From assembly GCF_022170785.1 (NCBI RefSeq), contig NZ_CP081870.1, positions 2,716,001 to 2,780,000 of the forward strand: a stretch of DNA of 64,000 nt, given 5' to 3'. The notes beneath the pieces were generated by a model that worked only from the letters and a program-made list of their open reading frames with translations, ran no database searches and was not told where the DNA came from. The translations under genes and the position numbers were made by a program. Positions 7,932-16,843 of this stretch are shown piece after piece. The stretch comes from Rossellomorea marisflavi. GTDB lineage: Bacteria > Bacillota > Bacilli > Bacillales > Bacillaceae_B. The number at the start of each line of letters is the position of its first letter. Position 1 is the first letter of the stretch.

Positions 7932-8682
7932 TATGCATCCCTCCAAGATATGCCGTCTGTACACGCTCATCCTTGATGATCGTCCGTGGGTCCCCGCTTG
8001 CGAGCAGCTCTCCGTTGAAAAGGACGACCAGCCGATCAGACAGGTGCATCACCATGTCCATCTTGTGTTCGATGAGGACGATGGTATGGTGACCTCCTGC
8101 CTTGATCCTGTTGATGACTTCGAGGATTGCCGGGATGTCTTCGATGGAGATCCCGGCAGTCGGCTCATCAAGGAGAAGCAGCTCCGTTTTGAGGGCCAGA
8201 AGCATGGCAAGCTCAAGCTTCCGTTTCTCACCATGTGCCAGGTCGATGGCAAGGGCATCACCCTTTTCCTTCAGCATGCAAGTCTCCATCAGCTCTCTTG
8301 CTTCCTCTTCCTGCCGTCTTTTCAACCCTGGTTTCGGGAAGATGGAATAGTAATCCTTCCCTGCCGATTGAACACTGAGGCGGATATTTTCAAGTACGGT
8401 CAATTCAGGGAAGATGTTAGTGAGCTGAAAGGACCTGCCAATGCCGGCACGCGCTCTCATGGGGATCGATAATCCCGTGACATTCCCGTCTTTGAAGAAA
8501 ATCTCCCCTCTCGTCGGGCTGATCTGCCCGCTGATCAGATTGAACAGGGTCGTCTTGCCGGCACCATTTGGGCCGATGATCGATACAAGCTTCCCCCTTT
8601 CAATCTCCAAGTCTACTTCTTTGATCACATCATGTTCCCCGAATGAAACGGATAGACGGGCCGTGCGTAATATCGTGTCCAT
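7909..8682 (-). CDS. ABC importer ATPase (LivG family)
   Basis: A 257-residue ATPase with Walker A GPNGAGKTT and Walker B LLLLDEPTAGIS. The signature is LAHGEKRKLELA, the LivG-type variant of LSGGQ. The C-terminal extension VVLFNGELLASGDPRTIIKDERVQTAYLGG is typical of LivG. A near-perfect ribosome site, AAAGGAGGT, lies six bases before ATG 8682. This is stronger than that of the binding-protein gene, and the gene follows an intergenic stem-loop. Confidence 0.88.
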   Translation of the reverse strand: MDTILRTARLSVSFGEHDVIKEVDLEIERGKLVSIIGPNGAGKTTLFNLISGQISPTRGEIFFKDGNVTGLSIPMRARAGIGRSFQLTNIFPELTVLENIRLSVQSAGKDYYSIFPKPGLKRRQEEEARELMETCMLKEKGDALAIDLAHGEKRKLELAMLLALKTELLLLDEPTAGISIEDIPAILEVINRIKAGGHHTIVLIEHKMDMVMHLSDRLVVLFNGELLASGDPRTIIKDERVQTAYLGGMHNESIKSG

Positions 8683-8709
8683 TCCGGTACCTCCTTTATG
8701 GATAGCATC

Positions 8710-8728
8710 CAGGGAGGGAAACTCCCTG
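8710..8728 (-). other. Intergenic stem-loop between binding-protein gene and livG
   Basis: CAGGGAG/CTCCCTG arms of seven bases around a five-base loop, with no T run on the minus strand. In binding-protein ABC operons such stem-loops commonly stabilise the upstream message so that the binding protein is made in excess. That role is inferred here. Confidence 0.55.
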
Positions 8729-8743
8729 AATATTCTGATTTTG

Positions 8744-9946
8744 TTACTTATTACGTACCGGTGGCTCCGTTTCGTTCATATCCAATTCCCTGATGAGGAC
8801 CGGTACCGGGTGGTCGACCCCTTCTTCCTCTTCAAGCGTGATGGCATAGAGGGATTGAAGTGCCTGATGGTCGTCCGGACGGAACTTCATCTTCCCCTTA
8901 GGCGTTTCGAACTCCATTCCTTCCATGGCTTCAATCAATGTCTCTGCTTCGGTATCACCATCGGTTTTTTTGATGGCTTCCACAATGGAGATGGCCGCGC
9001 TCATGCCGCCTGCAGTGAACAGATCCGGCACCTCGCCATCATATTTTCCCTTGTGCTTCTCAACGAGCCAGTCATTGACTTCATTATCAGGCAGCGTGTA
9101 ATAATAGATAGAATATCCGCTCATCCCCATGAGGGAGTCCATCGTTTTCAGGGAATTGATATCCTGAGCGGCCGTGGAGATCTTGATGCCCTGCTCTTCG
9201 ACTTTCATATCCTTAAGCTGTTTCCAGGGCGCATTGGATCCTGCCCAGACAATAAAGAGGTAGTCGGGCTTATCCTTGATGATATTTTGGATATTAGCGG
9301 TGAAGTCAGTGGAATTCGGATCTGCATATTGTTCGTTGATAATGTCTGCACCAAGCTTCTCTGCACCTTCTTTAAAGGCTTCAATCCCTTCCCGCCCATA
9401 GGCATTATCCTGTGCGAGCGTAGCGATCTTCACGTCCTTTTCGGCGATGGATGCAGCACCTGCGACCGCATCCTGGGAGGAATTCCGCCCGGTCCGGAAG
9501 ATGTATTTATTCCAGTTTTCACCTGTGATGCTATCTGCCACGGCAGGTTCAACCACCATGATTTTCTCGTATTCTTCAGCTAGTGGAAGGACAGCGAGGG
9601 TATCTCCCGAACTCGAAGACCCCACCAGGAAATCGACCTCATCTTCTTCAAGTAGCTTCGTCGCTTTTTTCACCGCAACGTCAGGCTTTGTTTCTGTATC
9701 CTCCACGATGAATTCAATTTTCTTCCCATCCACTTGATTCGTACCGTCCGTTGCATATTCAAGGCCGAGTTCAAAGCCTTGGATCGTTTGTTTTCCGTAC
9801 GTTTCAAGCGCTCCGGTCTGGGAGGCGAGTACACCCACTTTGATTGTATCGTCACTGGAACCTGAACTTTTCCCGGAACAACCCGCCATCAACATGACCG
9901 AACACGCCGCCAGGAAGCTTGCTTTGACCCACTTAGATTTCTTCAT
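8744..9946 (-). CDS. Extracellular solute-binding lipoprotein of HAAT family (LivJ-like)
   Basis: A 400-residue lipoprotein. A signal peptide with lipobox LMAGC (cysteine at about 23) is followed by a Ser/Gly linker and a type I periplasmic-binding fold beginning TIKVGVLASQTGALETYGKQTIQGFELGLEYA, the Peripla_BP_6 pattern. It captures substrate outside the membrane for the LivHMGF-type importer encoded downstream. The substrate is unknown. Family members bind branched-chain amino acids, amides, urea or aromatic acids. GGGGGAA precedes the start. Confidence 0.88.
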   Translation of the reverse strand: MKKSKWVKASFLAACSVMLMAGCSGKSSGSSDDTIKVGVLASQTGALETYGKQTIQGFELGLEYATDGTNQVDGKKIEFIVEDTETKPDVAVKKATKLLEEDEVDFLVGSSSSGDTLAVLPLAEEYEKIMVVEPAVADSITGENWNKYIFRTGRNSSQDAVAGAASIAEKDVKIATLAQDNAYGREGIEAFKEGAEKLGADIINEQYADPNSTDFTANIQNIIKDKPDYLFIVWAGSNAPWKQLKDMKVEEQGIKISTAAQDINSLKTMDSLMGMSGYSIYYYTLPDNEVNDWLVEKHKGKYDGEVPDLFTAGGMSAAISIVEAIKKTDGDTEAETLIEAMEGMEFETPKGKMKFRPDDHQALQSLYAITLEEEEGVDHPVPVLIRELDMNETEPPVRNK

Positions 9947-9961
9947 CTTCTTATTCCCCCA

Positions 9962-11797
9962 TTATTCATCTTTTTTAAAGAACTGAAGCTTGTGAAGAAG
10001 ACCGTCTGCAATGGTGATTTTTCCTGTTGAATCGATATCGAGTCCTTGAGGTGAGAAAAAGTTCCCATCTTCTCCCCCGAATGAGCCGAACTGCTCGAGG
10101 AACGCACCCTTATCACTGTACACATTCATTCGATTGTTGGAGGTATCCGTCACATAGACCTTATCATTCTGGTCGATGGCGATACCCGTCGGCAGGAAGA
10201 GGTCACCAGGTTCCTCTCCCCAGTTTTCAAGGGGATCCAGATTCCCCGATCCTCCTGCCGTCCCCCATTTGGCCAGGAAGGTTCCATTATTGTCGAACTT
10301 CTGGACGCGGTTATTGATGCGATCGACCACATACACGTTATCCTTTGAGTCTATGGCCAGCTGCATGGGCTGTGAAAATTCACCGTTCCCCGTCCCTTTT
10401 CTCCCCCATTCCTTTTGGTATACAAAGAAGGAGTTGAACTTCTGGATCCTGTTATTCTCTGAATCTGAGACGAAGATATTCCCTTTGCTGTCAACGGCAA
10501 TGCCACTTGGAAGTCGGAAGAATCCGCTCAGTGTGCCCAATGAGCCGTATGCCGCCAGGAAGGTTCCATTGTTGGAGAACTTCTGGATGCGATTGTTGAC
10601 GGAATCGGCGACGTATACGTTATCGTATTTGTCGACGGCCATCTGCCTCGGCACGAAGAATTGGCCAGCCAGGCTTCCGTATGCAATCGGACCGCCCGTT
10701 CCCAGTAGACTCCCCCACTTACCTGTTACCTTACCGGTGGAGTCATACTTTAAGATTCGGTGATTGAAAGAATCGGTGACGAAGGTATTGCCTTTTGAAT
10801 CACTCTCGACATCGAATGGCCCTGCATACGTCTTATCCCCATAGCGGCCGTCACCAATCGCCATCTTGAATGAGACCGTCAGCCCGACTTCTTTGAAGAC
10901 CATCAACCGGTTGTTTCCCGTATCCGTGACGTATAGATCCCCTGTCCCATCGGAAATGATCTGGTTCGGGAAGGCAAGCGTCGGAAATGCGCCCGTCGTA
11001 TAGAGAAAACGGTCACTGGAATCGAACTTCATGATGCGGTTATTGTACGTATCAGCCACATAGAGGGCGCCGGACCTGTCATCGAAATTCAACCCCCTCG
11101 GGTGATAGAATTGGTAGGGTCCCACACCCTGTGTTCCACCGATCTTACGCTTGAAGGCCCCATCTTTAGAAAATACCTGGATCCGATTGTTATAGGTATC
11201 GGCTACGTACACTTCGTTTTGGTCATTGATGGCAATTCCCTGTGGAAGCGCGAGCTTGCCGTCCGTTCGTCCGTAGGAACCGATCGTCTTTTCATATGTT
11301 CCTTCACTGCTGAATCTTTGGATCCGGTGATTGAATTCATCTGTGACATAGTAACGATTATCCTTGTCGACGGCGATTTCCCTCGGGAATCCGAACTCCT
11401 CAGGACCGTCTCCTTTTGTTCCCCAGCTCTTCAGGAAGTTGAAGTTCCGGTCGAATTTTTGGATACGGTAGTTCCCTGTGTCCGCTACAAGGAAATTCCC
11501 TTCACGATCGACTGCAATACCGAAGGGCATATTGAATTTCCCAGGGGAGCTGCCAAGGGAGCCGATGGTCTTCACGACCTTCCCTCCTGCATCCATCTTG
11601 ACGATGCGGCTGTTCCCCATATCCACCATATAAATGTATCCGTTTTCATCTTTTGCCATGGCAACCGGTGTCCTGAAGAGGTTACCGGGATCCACCCCGT
11701 TGCCGAACGCCCCCTTGAAGGAATAGGCAGCCCCCGCCTGTGTTGGCGCCAGAAGGGTCAAGAGCAGCACAACCACCACGGCGGCTCTTCTAAGCAT
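9962..11797 (-). CDS. Secreted NHL-repeat double beta-propeller protein
   Basis: A 611-residue exported protein. The signal peptide MLRRAAVVVVLLLTLLAPTQAGA is followed by 12 NHL repeats of 45-55 residues, each with the pattern (P)xGIAVDxxGNxYVxDTxNNRIQKF...WG. Twelve units suggest two six-bladed propellers. There is no membrane anchor, enzyme motif or wall-binding motif. ATG 11797 is chosen because it starts the signal peptide and overlaps the KAS gene by eight bases; a longer in-frame start at 11947 would bury it. Its place beside the binding protein suggests it handles the same compound or its polymer outside the cell (inference). Confidence 0.85.
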   Translation of the reverse strand: MLRRAAVVVVLLLTLLAPTQAGAAYSFKGAFGNGVDPGNLFRTPVAMAKDENGYIYMVDMGNSRIVKMDAGGKVVKTIGSLGSSPGKFNMPFGIAVDREGNFLVADTGNYRIQKFDRNFNFLKSWGTKGDGPEEFGFPREIAVDKDNRYYVTDEFNHRIQRFSSEGTYEKTIGSYGRTDGKLALPQGIAINDQNEVYVADTYNNRIQVFSKDGAFKRKIGGTQGVGPYQFYHPRGLNFDDRSGALYVADTYNNRIMKFDSSDRFLYTTGAFPTLAFPNQIISDGTGDLYVTDTGNNRLMVFKEVGLTVSFKMAIGDGRYGDKTYAGPFDVESDSKGNTFVTDSFNHRILKYDSTGKVTGKWGSLLGTGGPIAYGSLAGQFFVPRQMAVDKYDNVYVADSVNNRIQKFSNNGTFLAAYGSLGTLSGFFRLPSGIAVDSKGNIFVSDSENNRIQKFNSFFVYQKEWGRKGTGNGEFSQPMQLAIDSKDNVYVVDRINNRVQKFDNNGTFLAKWGTAGGSGNLDPLENWGEEPGDLFLPTGIAIDQNDKVYVTDTSNNRMNVYSDKGAFLEQFGSFGGEDGNFFSPQGLDIDSTGKITIADGLLHKLQFFKKDE

Positions 11798-12803
11798 GAG
11801 ATGGACCGTTCCAGCGAATGACGGTTGCCGCCCATGTGTATCCGGTGCCTGCACTGACCGCAACGGCGATATCACCCGGCTCGAGGAGACCCCTTTCATG
11901 GGCGAAATGAAGGCCGATGCATGGATCGAGGGACGACATATGACCATGATGATCTAGGTACACCGCATTTTCTTCCTTGATCTCCAGCGTATCGAGGAGC
12001 TCCCTGAACATGGAACGCTTCGTATGAAGGGGAAGGAGTGCCTTGACGTCCTCCGTTTGATATCCGCTTTTTGTGAGGGCATCCTTCACCACTTTGGCAA
12101 AGTTGGGAATCGATACCGGATCCAAACGTTCTTTCATCGACATAGGATCCTTGACGTCGATATAATGCTGATTGGCATCGACCGAATCATGACTTGCATA
12201 CTGCTTGGAGCCTCCCGCTGGGATCCTTACGTCATCATGGAAGGAACCGTCGGTGATGATCGCACTCTCGAGGATCTCACTCTGGGTGGCCTCACGGGAA
12301 ACGAGGGCTGCCGCCCCGCCGTCAGCGAAGTTGAACATGAAGCGTGCCCTCGGGTTTCCATGATCAAGGATCTGTGATTCCTTGCATCCTCCGACAAGCA
12401 GGATATGGTTGATCGATTCATCCGACCTGATCATATCCCTCGCCACTTTGAGGGCGATGGGAAAACATGAGCTCACATTCATGATTTCAAACGCATACGC
12501 ATTCTTGGCTCCCAGCTCGTGCTGGATTTTCGGTGCACTGGACCAGACATGATAATCTTTGTGGGGGCTGCCGAAGTAGATGACCACGTCGAGTTCGGCA
12601 GGATCCATCGCCCCCAGCGCCTCTTTCCCGGCAGCAATCGCCAGGTCGGATGCATGCATGGTGTCATCCGACACATGCTTCTCATACAGCCCGAATTTTT
12701 CAATGATGATGTTTTCCGGAATACCTGTCTTGATCGCCAGGTCTGCAGCAGTCTCTACTTCAGGGGAAAAGAAGGTTCCTGTCGATTGAATGCCGATTGC
12801 CAT
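11790..12803 (-). CDS. KAS III-like thiolase-fold enzyme (FabH/OleA-type superfamily)
   Basis: A 337-residue thiolase-fold enzyme. The active-site cysteine is in NVSSCFPIAL (Cys113), the catalytic histidine in LLPLHTKRS (His260), and the late loop reads HHGHMSSLDP where FabH has an Asn in G-N-T-S. It therefore keeps Cys and His but has His288 instead of Asn. It probably performs a Claisen-type condensation or acyl transfer on a CoA substrate; ordinary fatty-acid initiation is unlikely given the gene context. The ATG overlaps the maoC stop as TGATG, and AAGGAGG lies nine bases upstream. Confidence 0.8.
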   Translation of the reverse strand: MAIGIQSTGTFFSPEVETAADLAIKTGIPENIIIEKFGLYEKHVSDDTMHASDLAIAAGKEALGAMDPAELDVVIYFGSPHKDYHVWSSAPKIQHELGAKNAYAFEIMNVSSCFPIALKVARDMIRSDESINHILLVGGCKESQILDHGNPRARFMFNFADGGAAALVSREATQSEILESAIITDGSFHDDVRIPAGGSKQYASHDSVDANQHYIDVKDPMSMKERLDPVSIPNFAKVVKDALTKSGYQTEDVKALLPLHTKRSMFRELLDTLEIKEENAVYLDHHGHMSSLDPCIGLHFAHERGLLEPGDIAVAVSAGTGYTWAATVIRWNGPSHA

Positions 12804-13219
12804 CACACCGTTCCTCCTTCACTTGGGACCATCATCTTGGCGGTCCCGGTCAACACCACTTTTTCATTTTGATTAAAGCACTCGGTCAACAGGGTCAGGA
12901 CATGCTTCTCTTCATTGAACTCTTGTACAGTTGCCTTTGCCGTGATCGTATCACCGATGTAGACCGGTGACTTGAACCGGATCGATTGCTCCATATAGAT
13001 GGACCCTTTCCCAGGGAGATGAACACCGAGAAGCTGAGATAAGAGACTGCTCGTCAGCATGCCATGAGCGATCCGCTCCTTGAACCTTGTTGTCTGGGCA
13101 TACTCCTTATCAATATGGACGGGATTGAAATCACCGCTCAATCCGGCAAACATGACTATATCCGATTCCGTGATGGTCTTACTGCATGCGGCTTGCTGTC
13201 CGACTGTATACGTACTCAT
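12803..13219 (-). CDS. MaoC-like (R)-specific enoyl-CoA hydratase
   Basis: A 138-residue hot-dog-fold protein close to PhaJ in length. The catalytic pair Asp30 and His35 is in GLSGDFNPVHID, followed by RIAHGMLTSSLLSQLLG. It should hydrate trans-2-enoyl-CoA (or act on a similar acyl thioester) in the cytosol. Its ATG follows the ligase stop codon directly (TAAATG). With the ligase and KAS-like enzyme it suggests a short acyl-CoA pathway. Confidence 0.88.
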   Translation of the reverse strand: MSTYTVGQQAACSKTITESDIVMFAGLSGDFNPVHIDKEYAQTTRFKERIAHGMLTSSLLSQLLGVHLPGKGSIYMEQSIRFKSPVYIGDTITAKATVQEFNEEKHVLTLLTECFNQNEKVVLTGTAKMMVPSEGGTV

Positions 13220-14698
13220 TTACGATCCGCTCCTTACCAGCTGAGTTTTTTGAATTTTCCCCGTAGCATTTTTCGGCAGTTCCTCGAGGAATGTTATCAC
13301 CTTCGGCAGTTTGTATCGTGCAAGCTGACTGGTGCAGTGACCGAGGACCCCTTCTTCACTGAGGGAGCTTCCCCTCTTCTTCACGATGAAGGCAACAGGC
13401 ACTTCCCCCCACCGTGGATCGGCTGCACCGACGACGGCCACTTCCTCCACATCCTCGATCTGATTGATCACCTGCTCCACCTCGAGAGGATAAATGTTCT
13501 CCCCTCCGGAAATGATCATTTCCTTCTTGCGCCCGACGATATACACAAAGCCTTCTTCGTCCACACGGGCAAGGTCACCTGTATGAAGCCACCCATCCAC
13601 GATCGTTTCCTTCGTGGCGTCCGGCCGGTTCCAATACTCTTTCATGACGTTTGCCCCTCGCACGGTAAGCTCACCCACTTCACCCGGACGGCACGTCTGC
13701 CCATCCGCTCCCATCAATTTAAAATCATTGAACATGACCGGTTTTCCGATCGAACCGATTTTCCTTCGCGCATCTTCCTTCATGAGCATGAAGACGGTCG
13801 GCGAGGTTTCCGTCATGCCGAATCCCTGACCGAACAGGAATCCACGCTCAAGAAATGCAGTAATCAGCTCATGTGGACACGGAGCTCCTCCGTTGTAAAA
13901 CCAGCGCACGGATGATAGGTCCGTCCCATCAAAGGATGGTGAATGGAGGAGCGCCTGGTGGATCGTCGGTACCCCCATGACGATAGTGACCCTGTGTCCC
14001 TCGATCATCTCAAGGGTCTTTTCCGGATCGAATCTTCCCGGAATCACAATCGTTCCACCGGCAAAGAGAGTCGGAAGGGCAAACAACCCGATGCCCCCGA
14101 TATGGAAAAGGGGCAGTAACACAATCGACCGGTCTTCAGACGTGAGCTCTACGGCGAGTGTATTATTCACTGCATTCCAGAACATATTTTCCTGCGTAAG
14201 GACCGCTCCTTTCGGCTTACCCGTAGTCCCCGATGTATAGCAGATAATAAAGGGAGCGCTTACATTTTTCTCTTCCTGTAAAGATAAGAGGGGGCCATCC
14301 AGCAACTCATCCAAAGGTAGGACCGTTTCTGCTTTCGTATCCCTCAGTAGTCCTTTGGCAAGCGGGACATGCTCTTCATCGGCTGCAATGACCTTCGTGC
14401 CACTATCCATGAGCTGAAACACCAGCTCACTTGCACTCAACCGGATATTAAGTGGAACAGCAACCGCCCCTATTTTCGCTGTGGCGAATAACAGGATGAT
14501 ATATTCCATCCGGTTCTGCGACAGGATGGCCACCCGTTCCCCTGTGCCGACCTTCAACTCCTGTTGCAGCTTACCGGCGGCACGATTGATCCTCTCATTC
14601 AATTCTTTGTAGGTGATGGACTCCTGATCGGTTATGATGGCGGTCTTCTCACCACGCAGATACGCCCATTTCCCGATCCAATATGATATTCCTTCCAT
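13220..14698 (-). CDS. Acyl-CoA synthetase (class I adenylate-forming ligase)
   Basis: A 492-residue AMP-forming CoA ligase. The P-loop is YTSGTTGKPKGA (about residue 152), followed by the adenylation motif GQGFGMTETSP, TGDLARVDEEGF, the hinge GRKKEMIISGGENIYP and the catalytic lysine in LPKNATGKIQK near the C-terminus. All core motifs are intact. It should activate a carboxylic acid to its CoA thioester. Length and motifs resemble medium/long-chain and aromatic acid ligases; substrate cannot be read from sequence. AAAGGGGGAGG precedes the start. Confidence 0.9.
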   Translation of the reverse strand: MEGISYWIGKWAYLRGEKTAIITDQESITYKELNERINRAAGKLQQELKVGTGERVAILSQNRMEYIILLFATAKIGAVAVPLNIRLSASELVFQLMDSGTKVIAADEEHVPLAKGLLRDTKAETVLPLDELLDGPLLSLQEEKNVSAPFIICYTSGTTGKPKGAVLTQENMFWNAVNNTLAVELTSEDRSIVLLPLFHIGGIGLFALPTLFAGGTIVIPGRFDPEKTLEMIEGHRVTIVMGVPTIHQALLHSPSFDGTDLSSVRWFYNGGAPCPHELITAFLERGFLFGQGFGMTETSPTVFMLMKEDARRKIGSIGKPVMFNDFKLMGADGQTCRPGEVGELTVRGANVMKEYWNRPDATKETIVDGWLHTGDLARVDEEGFVYIVGRKKEMIISGGENIYPLEVEQVINQIEDVEEVAVVGAADPRWGEVPVAFIVKKRGSSLSEEGVLGHCTSQLARYKLPKVITFLEELPKNATGKIQKTQLVRSGS

Positions 14699-14711
14699 GA
14701 TTCCTCCCCCT

Positions 14712-15314
14712 TTAATTTTTCAACCCGTCGAATATCAGGCTCATGGCTGATTCGAATGCTTCATCCGGTACGTCAGAGCGTTCCCAGTACACCCATCTCA
14801 TTCCGAGGAACTGTCCGATGGACATCAGGCAATAAGCGACCGTTTCCTGATCGAGCACCTTGAACTCACCGGACTCCATCCCTTCGGACAAACTTTTCAA
14901 GAACCCATTGGCAAGCTTTCCGTAATACCATTTGTATAAGTCTCGGTCCACCACGACCGCCTGCTGGACGATGCTGTACAAATTCGGATGATTCTTGACC
15001 CAGGTGAAGAAGGAGTAGAATCCCTTTCGCTGTGCTTCCTCGTATGTAGAAGCAGCGGTCATTCCTTCCTTGATGGCCAGCCTCAGATCACGGCTGTAGT
15101 TCCGGATCAGCTCGTCATAGATATCTTTTTTAGAAGGGAAATAGTTATAAAAGGTCCCCTGAGCCACTTTGGCTTCCTGAGAAATATTCACGATGGATGT
15201 TTCATAAAAGCCTTTCGTCCCGAATATTTCTTCTGCTGCCTTCAGTAGTTTTTCCCTTGTTTCAATTCCTTTCGGTGTCAGTTGTTTCTCTTCGATCATG
15301 ATTTTTTCTGACAT
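14712..15314 (-). CDS. TetR family transcriptional regulator
   Basis: A 200-residue repressor with N-terminal helix-turn-helix (TREKLLKAAEEIFGTKGFYETSIVNISQEAKVAQGTFYNYFPSKKDIY) and a ligand-binding C-terminal domain. It is the first gene of the ligase-MaoC-KAS-NHL-ABC block and lies only 13 bases before the ligase. It most likely represses the operon and responds to an acyl-CoA or the imported acid. ATG 15314 is preferred over GTG 15323 because GAGAGG lies eight bases before it. Confidence 0.88.
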   Translation of the reverse strand: MSEKIMIEEKQLTPKGIETREKLLKAAEEIFGTKGFYETSIVNISQEAKVAQGTFYNYFPSKKDIYDELIRNYSRDLRLAIKEGMTAASTYEEAQRKGFYSFFTWVKNHPNLYSIVQQAVVVDRDLYKWYYGKLANGFLKSLSEGMESGEFKVLDQETVAYCLMSIGQFLGMRWVYWERSDVPDEAFESAMSLIFDGLKN

Positions 15315-15335
15315 ATGAATCACCTCTCAGTTTTT

Positions 15336-15363
15336 ATTATATTTAATATTCTAAAAATTACAA
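15336..15363 (-). promoter_or_regulatory. SigA-type promoter of the TetR operon
   Basis: On the minus strand TTGTAA (15358-15363) and TATAAT (15336-15341) are separated by 16 bases, about 20 bases before the tetR start. The region between contains AT-rich partial dyads that could bind the repressor; no clear operator was identified. Confidence 0.6.
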
Positions 15364-15401
15364 TACAAATTTAGGATTTTTTTACTTTCCTAGGAAACAG
15401 A

Positions 15402-15425
15402 AAAAAGCTCCCTTTATGAGGGAGC
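15402..15425 (-). terminator. Terminator behind the chemoreceptor remnant
   Basis: Seven-base arms GCTCCCT/AGGGAGC with a five-base loop and six Ts on the minus strand, directly after the truncated chemoreceptor. Confidence 0.8.
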
Positions 15426-15436
15426 CTGTTGAATCC

Positions 15437-15862
15437 TCATCTTGAAAAGGAGTCCATCAATTCTTTCAGTTTATTCGACGTGGCGGTGAGACTCTCGATT
15501 TCTGTCATGAACTCCGTTACAAGTTTGGCTTCTTCACTGGTGGACTGCGCGATTTCCTTAAAGTCTTCCTGCATCCTGCTCATGGACATCTTGATGGAAG
15601 ACAACGTCTCTTCGATGGACAGAGTGGCATTCTTGGCATCCAGCGCGAGTTTCCTTACTTCTGTCGCCACGACTCCGAACCCTGCCCCTGCACTTCCAAC
15701 CCTGGCTGCTTCGATGGCGGCATTCAGTCCGAGTAAGTTTGTTTGATCACTGATTCCTTTTATCGTAGTGGCCACATCGGTTATTTTCGTTGACTGCTCC
15801 ACTGTACTTTTCGTATTTTCTGAAATCTGTTCCGTAGTGGCGGACAGTTCTTCTGAGAACAG
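15437..15862 (-). pseudogene. Chemoreceptor remnant (MCP signalling domain only)
   Basis: About 140 residues of an MCP signalling domain, starting at [15 protein letters not shown] and including the conserved tip ([34 protein letters not shown]) to the natural C-terminus. Sensor, membrane and HAMP parts are missing. The frame continues upstream into sequence that belongs to an oppositely oriented dehydrogenase gene, so homology stops at about 15862. This is a 5'-truncated pseudogene; no start codon or ribosome site fits the remaining part. Confidence 0.8.
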
Positions 15863-15876
15863 AAAGGAGAGATTTT

Positions 15877-16631
15877 CCAAATATTGAAAATAAAGTAGCA
15901 ATCGTAACCGGTGCCGGAAGCGGCATTGGCCGGGAGACAAGCATCCAGCTCGCAGCAAAAGGTGTCCGTGTGGCAGTGGTGGACCTTTCCGTGGAAGGCG
16001 GGAACGAAACCGTGAGGCTGATCAAGGAGGCAGGCTTTGAAGCATTCTTCATCCAGGCGGATGTAGGGTCAAGAGAAGACGTGAAACATTATGTTGAAAA
16101 AACAGTAGATACATACGGAACAATTGATATGTTCTTCAACAATGCAGGGATCGAAGGGGCCGTTTCCCCACTGGCTGAATATCCAGAGGATATCTTCGAG
16201 AAAGTGATCGATATCAATCTGAAGGGGGCTTTCTACGGGATGAAATATGTCCTGCAGGTGATGCTCGAGAATGGTGGCGGCTCCATCGTGAATACAGCAT
16301 CCAACGCGGGGCTCGTCGGTTCTCCGGGAGTCAGCCCTTATGCAGCTACAAAGCATGGTGTCATCGGTTTGACCAAAACAGCAACCGGTGAGTACGCGTC
16401 CCAGGGCATCCGTGTGAATGCCATTGCCCCAGGTCCTACAGCGACCGGAATGATGGATCGCTTCACTAAGGATCAGAAGAAGCGAAAAAAGCCGTAGAAT
16501 CTGGCATCCCTGCCGGAAGGTACGGTACCGCCAAGGAAGTGGCAAGCCTGGTCGTCTTCCTATTAGGCGACGAAGCAAACATCATTAACGGTGCCGTGTA
16601 TCCGATCGATGGTGGCCTTACTTCGTTATAA
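15877..16631 (+). pseudogene. Short-chain dehydrogenase/reductase, frameshifted and lacking a start codon
   Basis: The SDR fold is complete: NADP motif [12 protein letters not shown], catalytic Ser region and YAATKHG (Tyr-x-x-x-Lys). The frame breaks near 16472, in GATCAGAAGAAGCG, where one added G would restore DQEEAKKAV..GIPAGRYG..YPIDGG up to TAA 16631. At the 5' end AAAGGAG is followed seven bases later by CCAAATATTGAA; restoring a two-base TG would give ATG AAT ATT GAA. Two small lesions suggest decay, or sequencing errors. The substrate is unknown. Confidence 0.8.
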
Positions 16632-16645
16632 GTGTTGCAGTATCG

Positions 16646-16676
16646 ACCCGTTTCGACACGCGAAGCGGGTTTTTTG
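16646..16676 (+). terminator. Terminator after the SDR pseudogene
   Basis: Ten-base arms ACCCGTTTCG/CGAAGCGGGT (one G-T pair) with loop ACACG, followed by TTTTTT. Confidence 0.8.
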
Positions 16677-16843
16677 TCATTTATGCCCATAAGAATGAAA
16701 TTTGTCAAAAAACTATTAAAACCCCATATATTTACACCTTCCGCCCCAACCACCCCTAATTACCCATTTATTCTAAACTTTTACATAATTTGATTTTTAT
16801 TTACACTAAACAAGCAAGAATCATGAAATGAGGAGAGATGTAT

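Noticed and set aside
8441..9583. Long open frame of 380 codons on the plus strand opposite livG and the binding-protein gene
   Set aside because: No ribosome site, no family features; it mirrors the codon bias of the real minus-strand genes with intact motifs.
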